Notes under the pieces: model-generated | Told to the model about the DNA's origin: nothing | Seen by the model: only the letters and a program-made list of their open reading frames with translations | Databases searched by the model: none | Assembly: GCF_027789125.1 (NCBI RefSeq) | Contig: NZ_JAQFVF010000032.1 | Coordinates: forward strand, 1-61,417 | Direction of reading: 5' to 3' | Origin: Paenibacillus aestuarii | GTDB taxonomy: Bacteria > Bacillota > Bacilli > Paenibacillales > NBRC-103111 | DNA: 61,417 nucleotides | Shown here: positions 1 through 9,244 of the stretch, in pieces | Position numbering within the stretch: position 1 is the stretch's first letter | Layout: every line of letters starts with the position of its first letter | Position numbers and translations under genes: made by a program

Positions 1-74
1 GAGGTTGATAGGTTCGAGGTGGAAGTGCAGCAATGTATGGAGCTGACGAATACTAATCGGTCGAGGGCTTAACC
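1..74 (+). rRNA. rrl: 23S ribosomal RNA, 3' end (partial)
   Basis: The first bases match the conserved 3' end of bacterial 23S rRNA, including the segment around GACGAATACTAATCGGTCGA and the terminal GGCTTAACC. The gene starts outside the window. The exact 3' end is uncertain by a few bases. Confidence 0.95.
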
Positions 75-223
75 TAATAGAGGGATCTTTGAACGAAGTT
101 CAAAGTCTCTCAGATTTGCTTCTTACTCAAAGAAGCAACACACTTTACGTAAGTTTCGTATCTAGTTTTCAGGGTGCAAGACGCTCTGAATAAGTACAGA
201 TGTTTCCTGGCAGAAGCATCACG

Positions 224-340
224 TTTGGTGATGATGGCGGAGGGGACCCACGCGTTCCCATCTCGAACACGACCGTTAAGCCCTCCAGCGTCGATGGTAC
301 TTGAACCGAAGGGTTCTGGGAGAGTAGAACGTTGCCAAGC
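224..340 (+). rRNA. rrf: 5S ribosomal RNA
   Basis: A 117-base segment has the standard 5S layout: TTTGGTGATGATGGCGG at the start, the conserved CCCATCTCGAACACG loop, and GTTGCCAAGC at the end, which pairs with the start. It lies about 150 bases after the 23S end, in the usual 23S-5S order. The two ends are set by pairing and may be off by one or two bases. Confidence 0.95.
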
Positions 341-348
341 ACAGAACA

Positions 349-384
349 AAGCCTTTTTGAGAGAAATCTCAGAAAGGCTTTTTT
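349..384 (+). terminator. rho-independent terminator of the rRNA operon
   Basis: An inverted repeat with AAGCC and GGCTT at the base and TGAGA/TCTCA at the top is followed by six T. It lies nine bases after the 5S gene and closes the upstream rRNA operon. Confidence 0.85.
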
Positions 385-442
385 GTATTAAAAACAGGAA
401 ATGCCCTGTATCCGCTATGAACCGGAAAGGCAGGGCGACTTA

Positions 443-967
443 TTATTGCAAATAGCAAGACGTATCTTTGCCTGTTATTTTGATTAGGCCATTTTTACGA
501 TAAGGGCGGAAGCGAAACAGCATCCATAACCGCGGCATCATCATCCAAAGATGAAAGACAATTAAGCATCGGAACCAAGTGCCAGGAATCCATGGATATA
601 GAAGAAGAAGACTGGTAAAGCCGATCCAAAACAGTTGAAGCTGCACTTTGCTAACCAGCTTAATGGAGGCGTTGCCCTCGGGCAAAATCCCGCACCAGAA
701 AACGCCCCATTTGAAAGCCCAGCCCCGCATCGCACGGCCAACCGTGAACTGAAAGTAAATGCGAACAAGCAGGAAATGAGCGATAATAAGTACAGGATAA
801 CTGCAGACTACTGGTATCCAATCCATGTATTTTACCTGATAGAGCAGCACGAGAACAAGAAATATCATATAAATTACTATTTTATATATCGTATGATGGA
901 TTCTTTTTAGCAGGGTGTAGCTGTAAATGGTAGAGTCTTTGGATAGCGATGCATCTGGAATCGACAT
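443..967 (-). CDS. hypothetical integral membrane protein
   Basis: I do not recognise this 174-residue protein. It has about four hydrophobic segments in two pairs: one pair in residues 25-70, and another from about residue 100 to 150, rich in Trp, Leu and Phe. A short basic tail follows (FRFRPYRKNG). The start at 967 is chosen because GGAGG lies seven bases upstream (972-977 on the forward strand); the longer frame to 1030 has no such site. It is transcribed away from gin and toward the rRNA terminator, so it stands alone. No enzymatic motif is visible. It could be a small lipid- or envelope-associated protein, but that is only a guess from topology. Confidence 0.6.
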   Translation of the reverse strand: MSIPDASLSKDSTIYSYTLLKRIHHTIYKIVIYMIFLVLVLLYQVKYMDWIPVVCSYPVLIIAHFLLVRIYFQFTVGRAMRGWAFKWGVFWCGILPEGNASIKLVSKVQLQLFWIGFTSLLLLYPWIPGTWFRCLIVFHLWMMMPRLWMLFRFRPYRKNGLIKITGKDTSCYLQ

Positions 968-1048
968 AATAACCTCCGAATGGCGGGAAAGCCATAATCT
1001 CAAGCTTTTATATCGGCAAATTGATTCCAAAATATGAGTGTTTAGCTA

Positions 1049-1078
1049 GTTTAGGAGAAATGGGCTTCGGGCATACTA
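1049..1078 (+). promoter_or_regulatory. candidate sigma-F promoter of gin
   Basis: GTTTA at 1049-1053 is separated by 15 bases from GGGCATACTA at 1069-1078. This fits the forespore sigma-F pattern (GYATA, 15-16 bases, GGNRANAMTW) with one mismatch in each element. B. subtilis csfB/gin is known to be sigma-F dependent, which supports the call. Confidence 0.6.
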
Positions 1079-1104
1079 AACGATAAAGGAGTTGATGATG
1101 CTGT

Positions 1105-1305
1105 ATGGAGGAGAACCGGATAGGGATATGTATGATCTGTGAGCAGCAAAAAATCGGCGGAATTCGAATTCTTATGTCATTCATATGTGATGCATGCAGT
1201 CGTGATCTGGTCAAGACGGATGTGGAAGACCAGAAGTACACTTATTATGTGAAGCAAATGAGGAAAATATTTTATACAAGCCCGAAAAAAACATATATGA
1301 ATTAA
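1105..1305 (+). CDS. gin: anti-sigma-G factor Gin (sporulation inhibitor of sigma G)
   Basis: This 66-residue protein has two CxxC pairs (C9/C12 and C28/C31), the zinc-binding arrangement of Gin (CsfB). The family binds sigma G and keeps it inactive in the forespore until engulfment is complete. The segment after the second pair (VEDQKYTYYVKQM) resembles the conserved YAFYVKKL region of the B. subtilis protein. The ATG at 1105 is the only in-frame start that keeps C9; its ribosome site, AAAGGAG at 1085-1091, is about 13 bases away, longer than usual. A forespore-type promoter lies just upstream and a terminator just downstream, so it is a single-gene unit. Confidence 0.88.
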   Translation: MEENRIGICMICEQQKIGGIRILMSFICDACSRDLVKTDVEDQKYTYYVKQMRKIFYTSPKKTYMN

Positions 1306-1308
1306 AAT

Positions 1309-1333
1309 AAAAGCTTCGTTTGGAAGCTTTTTT
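1309..1333 (+). terminator. rho-independent terminator after gin
   Basis: AAAAGCTTC and GGAAGCTTTT pair over a four-base loop and run into six T, just after the gin stop codon. Confidence 0.85.
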
Positions 1334-1395
1334 GTTTTTTGGGCAGTGATATTTTACTATAGGGGTATAAAATCATGGGTTGAAGGAGTAAATAC

Positions 1396-2895
1396 ATGAC
1401 GATGCCGGATAAATCGAAGGCACCCCTATTTGAAGCAATGTTAGCGCATCATCGAAGCGGAGCCGCCAGCTTTCATGTGCCCGGCCATAAGTCGGGGAAT
1501 GGGGTTATGAAGGAAGCGGAGCCGTTCTTACAGTCGGTTATGTCAATCGACTATACAGAGATTACGGGATTAGATGACTTGCACCATGCGGAAGGAGCGA
1601 TTTGGGAAGCCGAGCAGCTGGCGGCGGATTGTTTTGGCGCGGAGGAGACTTATTTCTTAGTAGGTGGCAGCACTGTTGGCAATTTGGCGATGATTTCGTC
1701 GGTCTGTGATCCTGATGATCTCATTCTCGTACAGAGAAACGTACATAAATCTGTAATCCACGGATTGATGCTGGCGGGGGCAAGGGCGATTTTTATATCG
1801 CCTGGTGTAGATCCGGCGAGCGGAATTGCAACGGGCGTAGTGCTCGAAGACGTAGGACAAGCGTTAAGCCAATTTCCTGAGGCGAAGGCGCTGTTTCTGA
1901 CGAATCCCAACTATTATGGGATGGGGATAGATTTGCAGCCTTTTGCCGCGTTGATGCATGAGCACGGCAAGCTGCTGCTTGTTGATGAAGCGCATGGCGC
2001 CCACTTCGGCTTCCATGATGAATTGCCGCAATCCGCGTTGGCGAGCGGAGCGGATGCCGTGGTGCAGTCCACACATAAAATGTTGACGGCAATGACGATG
2101 GGGGCCATGCTGCACGTGCAGGGGCCGAGAATCGATCGGGAGGCGATCAAACAGCGCTTGGCGATGCTGCAGAGCTCAAGCCCCTCCTACCCCATCCTGG
2201 CTTCTTTGGACTTGGCGAGAAAGAGAATGCATACGGAAGGCAGAGATTGGGTCGAGCAGGGGTTGCATATCGTTAAAGCGTTTAGAACGCGGCTTAGGGG
2301 ATTACAAGCGATTGGAGTTCATTCCGAGCGGTTTCCGGATGTGCAAGAAGGCGGTTATACGACTGCGGATCCGTTTAAGATTAGCGTTTATGACAAAACC
2401 GGCACGTTAACGGGTTCGATGCTTCAAGCGCAATTAGAGAGCCATGGATGTTTCGTGGAGATGGCAGATTCACGTCATGTCTTGCTTGTTTTTACACCGG
2501 CTACGAGCGTAGAAGACGCCAATCGCTTATATGGAGCGTTAACGAACATTAATTTTAACGTACAATTACAAAAGCAGGAACTTCAAGTGCCCATCTCGAA
2601 TATAAGTATATTACCCCCAAATACACAAATTTCGTCGCCAATCGCCTTTAGTCAGCGGAATTTGCGCAAAATCGGGTTTCAAGAGTGTCATGTAAGTTTA
2701 GTTGCCGTCCAAGAAGCTATTGGAAGCAGGTCCGCGGAGATGGTGATTCCTTATCCGCCTGGCATTCCGTACTTGTATCCTGGCGAAATTATCACCTCTT
2801 CGGTCGCCGCAGCGCTGCAGCAGTTGGCAGAAGGAGGCATCCGCTTTCAAGGGACAGCTTTTGGACAGACACACAAGCTCAAGATCTACACATAA
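1396..2895 (+). CDS. Orn/Lys/Arg decarboxylase family PLP enzyme (YaaO-like)
   Basis: This is a 499-residue fold-type I PLP enzyme of the short basic amino acid decarboxylase group found in Firmicutes. The PLP-binding region is visible as VDEAHGAHFGFH, with the Asp at 197, and STHKML, with the Schiff-base Lys at 228. An N-terminal VPGHKSG motif (residues 28-34) is also typical. The family decarboxylates arginine, lysine or ornithine to polyamine precursors; the exact substrate cannot be read from the sequence. GAAGGAG sits just before the ATG. The gene lies directly upstream of tmk, as yaaO does in B. subtilis. It may share a transcript with tmk and darA, since I see no terminator between them. 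Confidence 0.9.
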   Translation: MTMPDKSKAPLFEAMLAHHRSGAASFHVPGHKSGNGVMKEAEPFLQSVMSIDYTEITGLDDLHHAEGAIWEAEQLAADCFGAEETYFLVGGSTVGNLAMISSVCDPDDLILVQRNVHKSVIHGLMLAGARAIFISPGVDPASGIATGVVLEDVGQALSQFPEAKALFLTNPNYYGMGIDLQPFAALMHEHGKLLLVDEAHGAHFGFHDELPQSALASGADAVVQSTHKMLTAMTMGAMLHVQGPRIDREAIKQRLAMLQSSSPSYPILASLDLARKRMHTEGRDWVEQGLHIVKAFRTRLRGLQAIGVHSERFPDVQEGGYTTADPFKISVYDKTGTLTGSMLQAQLESHGCFVEMADSRHVLLVFTPATSVEDANRLYGALTNINFNVQLQKQELQVPISNISILPPNTQISSPIAFSQRNLRKIGFQECHVSLVAVQEAIGSRSAEMVIPYPPGIPYLYPGEIITSSVAAALQQLAEGGIRFQGTAFGQTHKLKIYT

Positions 2896-2950
2896 AAGAA
2901 CACTTTAACTAGTACATCAAATAGATATACAGCAGTTGCAGGAGGATAGA

Positions 2951-3984
<1,034 letters not shown>

Positions 3985-4041
3985 TATACTCGCGGCATAA
4001 GTTCAACAAGCAAGGAATATGGGGACAAGGATGGATGTAGT

Positions 4042-4488
4042 TTGAAAATTAACCCGGGGTGGCAGCCCATTGGAAAAAACGTCAAAGTCAACGATAATAT
4101 GACTCCACCGCAGCTGGCGCCCCGGAATTTTTCGGACATCATGCAGCAGCAGGACGAGAAGGTTACGCAAGAGCAGCTGACGAGAATGATGCAGCAAATT
4201 TCGCTGCAGGGTGATCGTCTGACGCGTTCGATGACGGTGCGGGAACTGCGGCAGTATAAGCTGCTAGTGAAGCAGTTTCTTGAGGAAACCGCGCGGCGCG
4301 GTGTACATTTGAGAGATACGAAGGGCTGGGATCGTCGCGGCCGTTCGAAGCGATATAAGCTTTTGGAGGAAATCGATCAGGAACTGCTGGCTATGGCAGA
4401 TGAATTGCTGGAGTCCGAGCAGGGGCGGATCGAGATTTTGCAGAGAATCGGAGAGATCCGAGGTATGCTGATTAACATGTTATTCTAG
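4042..4488 (+). CDS. yaaR: YaaR family protein (DUF327)
   Basis: This 148-residue, mostly helical protein is rich in Gln, Glu and Arg, with no membrane segment. It matches the YaaR/DUF327 family, which lies between yaaQ and holB in most Bacillales; the function is unknown. The TTG at 4042 is taken as the start because the nearby ATG at 4031 hits a stop after four codons. A purine-rich AAGGA lies about ten bases upstream. The C-terminal half has long amphipathic helices that could mediate self-association. It is followed after 12 bases by holB. Confidence 0.85.
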   Translation: MKINPGWQPIGKNVKVNDNMTPPQLAPRNFSDIMQQQDEKVTQEQLTRMMQQISLQGDRLTRSMTVRELRQYKLLVKQFLEETARRGVHLRDTKGWDRRGRSKRYKLLEEIDQELLAMADELLESEQGRIEILQRIGEIRGMLINMLF

Positions 4489-4500
4489 GAGTCGACCTAT

Positions 4501-5478
4501 ATGTCCTTTCAAGCAATCCCCGGACAGGCAGCAGCCAAGCGGTTGCTGCAAAACGGGCTGCGGCAGGACAAGCTGTCGCATGCTTATATTTTTAGCGGGC
4601 CTGTAGGCACAGGCCGTTCCGAGATGGCGTTGGCGCTGGCGAAGGCGATCTACTGTAAAAACGGGATCGACGATGCTTGCGGGGAATGTCTCGAATGCCG
4701 CAAAGTCGAGCATCGGAATCATCCCGATCTGCATGTAGTTGAGCCGGAGGGCGCATCCATCAAGATCGAGCAAATCCGCGAGCTGCAAAAAGAGTTTGCG
4801 TACCGGGCTACGGCATCCGGAACCAAAATTTACGTGCTGCATCGTGCAGAGAAGATGACCGTGCAAGCGGCGAACAGCCTGCTCAAATTTCTGGAGGAGC
4901 CAACGTCAAAGGTTATTGCCATTCTGATTACCGAGAATGGGAATGCGCTGCTGCCAACGATTCAATCACGCGCCCAGTGGATCAGTTTCACGCCGCTGCC
5001 GCGTGAGGAGATGGTGCTGGCGCTGCTGCAGGAAGGGCATCCGGCTGCGTTGGTTCAACCGGCGGTGCATTTGACGGCTGGGCTGCAGGCCGCGCGGGAG
5101 CTCATTGCTGCAAATTGGTTTGCAGAAATGAGAAGCGTAGTGTTACAATTAGCGAAGGAGACGCTAACACGTTTCCCTTCTTCTATGATTACCATTCAGC
5201 ATAAGATTGTAAGAACAGAACTGGCGGATCACATGGCAAGCCTCTTTGACTTGTTGATTCTCTGGTTTAAAGATATGGTGCAGCTGCGCTTGGAGCGCAG
5301 GGACAAGCTTGTTTATAACGACCAGCTGGATTGGATGAGTTCCCTTGCTTTCAGCCGGGACGTTGCCGATTGGGTTCGCATGATGGAACAAGCAGTAGAT
5401 CTGCAAAAACGTCTACGCTTTAACGCCAATTCACAGCTAGTTATAGAGAAAATGCTCGTGGAGATGCAGGGGGTGTAA
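4501..5478 (+). CDS. holB: DNA polymerase III subunit delta'
   Basis: The 325-residue protein is the delta' subunit of the clamp loader. The AAA+ region has a degenerate P-loop, GPVGTGRS (residues 33-40), in which Arg replaces the usual Lys; this is normal for delta', which does not hydrolyse ATP. Four cysteines (C52, C60, C63, C66) form the zinc module of clamp-loader subunits. The SLLKFLEEP sensor region near residue 127 is typical. The ATG at 4501 follows TAGGAG. It is two bases from ricT, and the yaaR-holB-ricT-yabA order is conserved. Confidence 0.95.
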   Translation: MSFQAIPGQAAAKRLLQNGLRQDKLSHAYIFSGPVGTGRSEMALALAKAIYCKNGIDDACGECLECRKVEHRNHPDLHVVEPEGASIKIEQIRELQKEFAYRATASGTKIYVLHRAEKMTVQAANSLLKFLEEPTSKVIAILITENGNALLPTIQSRAQWISFTPLPREEMVLALLQEGHPAALVQPAVHLTAGLQAARELIAANWFAEMRSVVLQLAKETLTRFPSSMITIQHKIVRTELADHMASLFDLLILWFKDMVQLRLERRDKLVYNDQLDWMSSLAFSRDVADWVRMMEQAVDLQKRLRFNANSQLVIEKMLVEMQGV

Positions 5479-5479
5479 G

Positions 5480-6283
5480 ATGTATTCGGTAGTTGGCGTC
5501 CGCTTTAAAAAGGCGGGAAAAATATATTATTTCGATCCCATCGATTTGCCTATAGAGAAAGAAAGTGCCGTAATTGTAGAAACTGCACGCGGAGTAGAGT
5601 ACGGTAAGGTCGTCGTTGGTAAGAAAAATGTCAGAGAGAACGATGTTGTGCTTCCATTGAAGAAAGTGATACGGATCGCAGATCATGCCGATGCCGATCT
5701 GGTGGAAGAGAACAAGAAAGCAGCCAAAGATGCGTTTCAGACGTGCCAGGAGAAGATCAAAGACCACAATCTTAAGATGAAGCTCGTGGACGTTGAGTAT
5801 ACATTTGACCGCAACAAAATCATTTTTTATTTTACCGCCGAAGGACGGGTGGATTTTCGCGAGCTTGTGAAGGATTTGGCCAGCATCTTCCGTACCCGGA
5901 TTGAGTTAAGACAAATCGGCGTGCGGGATGAAGCGAAGATGCTCGGCGGAATCGGCCCGTGCGGCCGCATTCTGTGCTGCTCATCATTCTTGGGCGATTT
6001 CGAGCCGGTGTCCATCAAAATGGCGAAGGATCAGAATCTATCGCTGAATCCAACCAAGATTTCGGGATTATGCGGCCGATTGATGTGCTGCTTGAAATAT
6101 GAGCACGATAACTATGAAAGTGCCAAGGATTCACTGCCGACCGTAGGCAAACAGGTGATCACTTCATACGGGAACGGAAAAGTGCTCGGTCTGAATCTGG
6201 GTGACCGCACGGCGAAAGTTCAGCTATTTGATCTCGGTAAAGTGTTGGATTTACCTTTCGATGATGTAGTAGAGCAAGAGTAG
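5480..6283 (+). CDS. ricT: PSP1-domain protein RicT (YaaT)
   Basis: The 267-residue protein carries a PSP1 domain with two cysteine clusters, CGRILCC near residue 157 and CGRLMCC near residue 197. In B. subtilis, RicT (YaaT) with RicA (YmcA) and RicF (YlbF) holds two iron-sulphur clusters. The complex assists RNase Y in mRNA maturation and affects Spo0A phosphorylation, competence and biofilm formation. The ribosome site is the GGGGGTG run overlapping the end of holB, so translation is likely coupled. Neither partner is in this window. Confidence 0.93.
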   Translation: MYSVVGVRFKKAGKIYYFDPIDLPIEKESAVIVETARGVEYGKVVVGKKNVRENDVVLPLKKVIRIADHADADLVEENKKAAKDAFQTCQEKIKDHNLKMKLVDVEYTFDRNKIIFYFTAEGRVDFRELVKDLASIFRTRIELRQIGVRDEAKMLGGIGPCGRILCCSSFLGDFEPVSIKMAKDQNLSLNPTKISGLCGRLMCCLKYEHDNYESAKDSLPTVGKQVITSYGNGKVLGLNLGDRTAKVQLFDLGKVLDLPFDDVVEQE

Positions 6284-6343
6284 AGGCTTATAATCCGCTA
6301 AAAGCGCTGAGGCTTAAGCAGGGACGGCACTAGAGGTGAGATC

Positions 6344-6685
6344 GTGGAGAAACAGGACATTTTCGAACAGATGGATGGTATCGAAGAACGAATGGGCGCC
6401 ACTTATGTAGAGCTCGGTGCCTTGAAGAAAAGAGTTATTGCGCTCATCGAAGAAAACAAGCGGCTAAGTATTGAGAATCAGCAGCTGCGGAAGCTCATCC
6501 GGCAAGAGGAAGCGCCTGCAGCGCAGCCGGAAGGAGAGGTCAAGGAACCGCCGCCGGCTGTCGGCGCTGGTTACGATAACTTGACACGTTTATATAATGA
6601 AGGGTTTCATATTTGCAATGTTTACTACGGCCACCTTCGAACTGAAGGAGATTGTTTGTTTTGCTTGTCTTTTTTAAATAAATAA
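6344..6685 (+). CDS. yabA: replication initiation control protein YabA
   Basis: This 113-residue protein has an N-terminal coiled coil (about residues 1-60). A Pro/Glu-rich linker joins it to a compact zinc motif with H89, C91, H97, C104 and C107. YabA binds DnaA and DnaN and restrains replication initiation in Firmicutes. The start is GTG at 6344 with AGAGGTGAG just upstream. It ends shortly before a strong terminator, so it probably closes the tmk-holB-ricT transcript. Confidence 0.93.
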   Translation: MEKQDIFEQMDGIEERMGATYVELGALKKRVIALIEENKRLSIENQQLRKLIRQEEAPAAQPEGEVKEPPPAVGAGYDNLTRLYNEGFHICNVYYGHLRTEGDCLFCLSFLNK

Positions 6686-6697
6686 GGATGACTTGAT

Positions 6698-6729
6698 GAC
6701 CGTAAGGGTTTATGCCTTACGGTTTTTTT
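6698..6729 (+). terminator. rho-independent terminator after yabA
   Basis: ACCGTAAGG (6699-6707) pairs with CCTTACGGT (6715-6723), followed by a run of T. It lies inside the longest open frame of the next gene, which argues that trmN6 starts further down at 6768. Confidence 0.85.
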
Positions 6730-6767
6730 CGATAAAGAGACTCGAAAGGAATGGACACACAACGCGT

Positions 6768-7523
6768 ATGAAGCAAGTTCCCCTATTACCGACAGAACGG
6801 ATTGACGATCTATTAACACATGATCTGAAAATTATTCAAAGCGAACAAGTGTTCAGCTTCTCGCTGGATGCTGTGCTGCTCGCCCGATTCTGCAGTGTTG
6901 CGCCTCGCGGACGAATGATTGACTTATGCACAGGCAATGGAGTCGTGCCTCTATTGCTCACGACAAGGACGCGCGCCGAGATTTGGGGCGTCGAAATTCA
7001 GGAAAGATTGGCGGATATGGCGGTCCGGAATGCGCTGCTGAATGGTTTGGAGGAGCGTCTCCATATGATTCAGGGAGACCTCAGAACCATTGCCCAAACG
7101 TTGGGACATGGGCAGTTTGATGCCGTGACCGTGAACCCGCCTTACTTGCCTGTACCGAACGGCGAGCAAAATGTGAATGAGCACATAGCCGCGGCGCGGC
7201 ATGAGATCCATTGCACATTGGAAGATGTGATCGCGGCGAGCGCGAAACTGGTCAAGCCCGGAGGCAAGGTAGCGATGGTGCATCGCGCCACACGTTTGAT
7301 CGATATCTGCTATCTGATGAGGAAGTATCGGATTGAGCCGAAACGCATTCGTTACGTGCATGCGCGGGCGCAGGAAGAAGCAATGATGGTGCTGATTGAA
7401 GGCATGAAGGATGGCAAGCCTGAAGTGCGAACGTTGGCTCCGCTCATCGTTTATGATGAGGATCAAACGTACTGCACGGAGCTGCAGGAAATTTATTACG
7501 GAGGCAGAACCTCGCTGAAATAA
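6768..7523 (+). CDS. trmN6: tRNA1(Val) (adenine37-N6)-methyltransferase family (YabB)
   Basis: The 251-residue protein is a Rossmann-fold SAM methyltransferase. Motif I is DLCTGNG (residues 52-58), and NPPY at 123-126 is the catalytic motif of N6-adenine methyltransferases. The family match is TrmN6/YabB, which in E. coli methylates A37 of tRNA-Val1; the substrate here is inferred. ATG 6768 is chosen because the upstream part of the frame contains the yabA terminator. AAAGGA is about 17 bases upstream, so the ribosome site is poor. The yazA gene found next in B. subtilis is missing; rsmI follows directly. Confidence 0.88.
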   Translation: MKQVPLLPTERIDDLLTHDLKIIQSEQVFSFSLDAVLLARFCSVAPRGRMIDLCTGNGVVPLLLTTRTRAEIWGVEIQERLADMAVRNALLNGLEERLHMIQGDLRTIAQTLGHGQFDAVTVNPPYLPVPNGEQNVNEHIAAARHEIHCTLEDVIAASAKLVKPGGKVAMVHRATRLIDICYLMRKYRIEPKRIRYVHARAQEEAMMVLIEGMKDGKPEVRTLAPLIVYDEDQTYCTELQEIYYGGRTSLK

Positions 7524-7572
7524 GCTAACGAGATAAGCGTTATGATAAGTATAGCGCGCAAGAACAAGGAGG

Positions 7573-8472
7573 ATGGTTCGACTGAACGTACCGCATGTAC
7601 AAAAAAGCTACCGGGATGACTCAGATGGCGTAGGTACGCTGTACCTCGTGGCTACGCCGATCGGCAACCTGGAAGACATGACCTTCCGTGCTATCCGTAC
7701 GCTGAAGGAAGTGGACCTGATTGCCGCAGAGGATACGCGGCAAACGCGCAAGCTGCTGACGCACTTCGAAGTCGCAACGCGACTCGTCAGCTATCATGAA
7801 CACAACAAGCAGGCAAGCGGACCAGAGCTCGTCCGCTTGCTGCTTGAAGGACAGAGCATCGCGCTAGTCAGCGATGCGGGTCTGCCGGCCATCTCCGACC
7901 CAGGTTATGACCTGGTGCGGATGGCCATAGAGCAGGGGGCGCCGGTCGTCCCGATTCCCGGCGCCAATGCAGCCTTGTCGGCACTGATCGCCTCCGGCCT
8001 GCCGACAGAGCGCTTCACCTTCGTAGGTTTTCTCCCCAGGGAGAAAAAGGAGCAGACGAAGGTGCTGGAAGAGCTGCAGCTGGCGCAGGGCACGCTGCTG
8101 TTCTATGAATCGCCGCACCGCGTGGACAAAACACTTGCCCGCATGGCGGAAGTTTGGGGGGCGGAGCGCCGGGTGTGCCTCGCCCGCGAGCTGACGAAGC
8201 GCTACGAGGAGTTTGCCCGCGGCACAATCGCGGAGTGCCTCGTGTATCTTGAGCAGCACCCGCCGCAGGGCGAGTACTGCTTGATCGCCGAAGGCGTATC
8301 GGCGGAGGCGGCCAAAGAGGCCGCGGCCGGCTGGTGGGAGCCGCTGACGCTGAGCGAGCATGTGGCGCATTATGAGCAGCGGGGCAGTGACAAAAAGGAT
8401 GCGATGAAGCTGGTTGCGGCGGATCGCGGCTTGTCCAAGCGGGATGTATATAACGCGTTGATCGAGCGGTAA
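7573..8472 (+). CDS. rsmI: 16S rRNA (cytidine1402-2'-O)-methyltransferase RsmI
   Basis: The 299-residue protein is a tetrapyrrole-methylase-fold enzyme that modifies C1402 in the ribosomal decoding centre. It shows the family signatures VATPIGNLEDMTFRA, AAEDTRQTRKLL and the SAM-binding PIPGANAA stretch. The ATG at 7573 is immediately preceded by AAGGAGG, which is too close. Translation may instead begin at a downstream near-cognate codon such as CTG 7582, so the first few residues are uncertain. The 3' half is clearly more GC-rich than neighbouring genes. Confidence 0.95.
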   Translation: MVRLNVPHVQKSYRDDSDGVGTLYLVATPIGNLEDMTFRAIRTLKEVDLIAAEDTRQTRKLLTHFEVATRLVSYHEHNKQASGPELVRLLLEGQSIALVSDAGLPAISDPGYDLVRMAIEQGAPVVPIPGANAALSALIASGLPTERFTFVGFLPREKKEQTKVLEELQLAQGTLLFYESPHRVDKTLARMAEVWGAERRVCLARELTKRYEEFARGTIAECLVYLEQHPPQGEYCLIAEGVSAEAAKEAAAGWWEPLTLSEHVAHYEQRGSDKKDAMKLVAADRGLSKRDVYNALIER

Positions 8473-8484
8473 TGATAGGAAGGC

Positions 8485-8540
8485 GGGGGGGCTTGGCATC
8501 GTGCCATTCTCCTCGGACCTCCTCATGGTCTGGGGGGGGC
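8485..8540. other. short intergenic region with two poly-G runs
   Basis: Between rsmI and abrB there is a run of seven G (8485-8491) and one of eight G (8532-8539), with small GC-rich inverted repeats between. No reading frame or clear terminator for rsmI is visible here. Confidence 0.4.
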
Positions 8541-8580
8541 CTCCAGTTTCAGGTAAGAAAGGGAACAAAAGGGTCCAGAC

Positions 8581-8626
8581 AAAAAAAGATCTCTAATCCG
8601 TGGCCGAAGCCAACAAATTAGAGATT
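8581..8626 (-). terminator. rho-independent terminator of abrB (minus strand)
   Basis: Read on the minus strand, AATCTCTAAT pairs with ATTAGAGAT. A further GGC-TTCG-GCC closes the top with a stable UUCG tetraloop, and seven T follow. It lies about 70 bases after the abrB stop. Confidence 0.85.
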
Positions 8627-8694
8627 AGAGGAGATATGAAAAAGGTTAGAATTACCATAGGGAATAGTGCTACTTCTATTATATACTATTTTTC

Positions 8695-8949
8695 TTATTT
8701 TGTCACAGGTGTTGGCATTTCAGTTAAACAAATATGGCAAACAATTTTTCCTTTGAAGTAAGTAACATTCTCGGCATTGCCGCAGAAGATACATGCAGGC
8801 TCATATTTTTTTAGCATGATACGCTCACCATCTACATAAATTTCCAGTGCATCCTTCTCGCCAATACCCAATGTGCGGCGAAGTTCGATTGGAATAACAA
8901 CGCGTCCCAATTCGTCAACCTTTCTTACAATACCAGTAGATTTCATCAT
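8695..8949 (-). CDS. abrB: AbrB family transition-state regulator with Cys4 C terminus
   Basis: The first 50 of 84 residues are almost identical to B. subtilis AbrB (STGIVRKVDELGRVVIPIEL, LEIYVDGERIMLKKY). They form the swapped-hairpin DNA-binding domain. AbrB represses many stationary-phase and sporulation genes during growth. The C terminus differs from B. subtilis: it has two CxxC pairs (C53/C56 and C71/C74) that look like a small zinc ribbon. The start at 8949 has GGAAGGGG about ten bases upstream; a second ATG follows at once. A good sigma-A promoter and its own terminator make it monocistronic. It occupies the same place as in B. subtilis, after rsmI. Confidence 0.93.
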   Translation of the reverse strand: MMKSTGIVRKVDELGRVVIPIELRRTLGIGEKDALEIYVDGERIMLKKYEPACIFCGNAENVTYFKGKIVCHICLTEMPTPVTK

Positions 8950-9022
8950 CTATAAAATCCCCTTCCAATTTTATAAAATTTTTATCAATATCGTCATCAT
9001 TCGACAAAAGTTATTTGTTTTA

Positions 9023-9051
9023 ATGATACCAACCATTCCCAAAATAGTCAA
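9023..9051 (-). promoter_or_regulatory. sigma-A promoter of abrB (minus strand)
   Basis: On the minus strand, TTGACT (9046-9051) and TATCAT (9023-9028) are spaced by 17 bases. The abrB start lies about 75 bases downstream. The surrounding DNA is very AT-rich. Apart from this promoter and the hairpin at 9245-9269, I see no gene in the 374-base gap between abrB and the HD-domain gene. Confidence 0.7.
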
Positions 9052-9244
9052 CCCAATTTTCTCGATTTTATACATTTGCTAACGAAAAATTTACATTCTT
9101 GTAACAATTGTTTAATCGCTGAAAACCCTAGTGGTATAAGGTTTTGTAAGTAATATCTTACAGAGTTCGCAGCAAAAACCTAGAGGCTGAAATAGCTAAT
9201 TAACAGATTGATTAAGCGTTAGAATTGGAAGTTGGTCGTCGACA

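Noticed and set aside
6693..6767. N-terminal extension of trmN6
   Set aside because: The extension would be translated across a strong terminator and has no family similarity.
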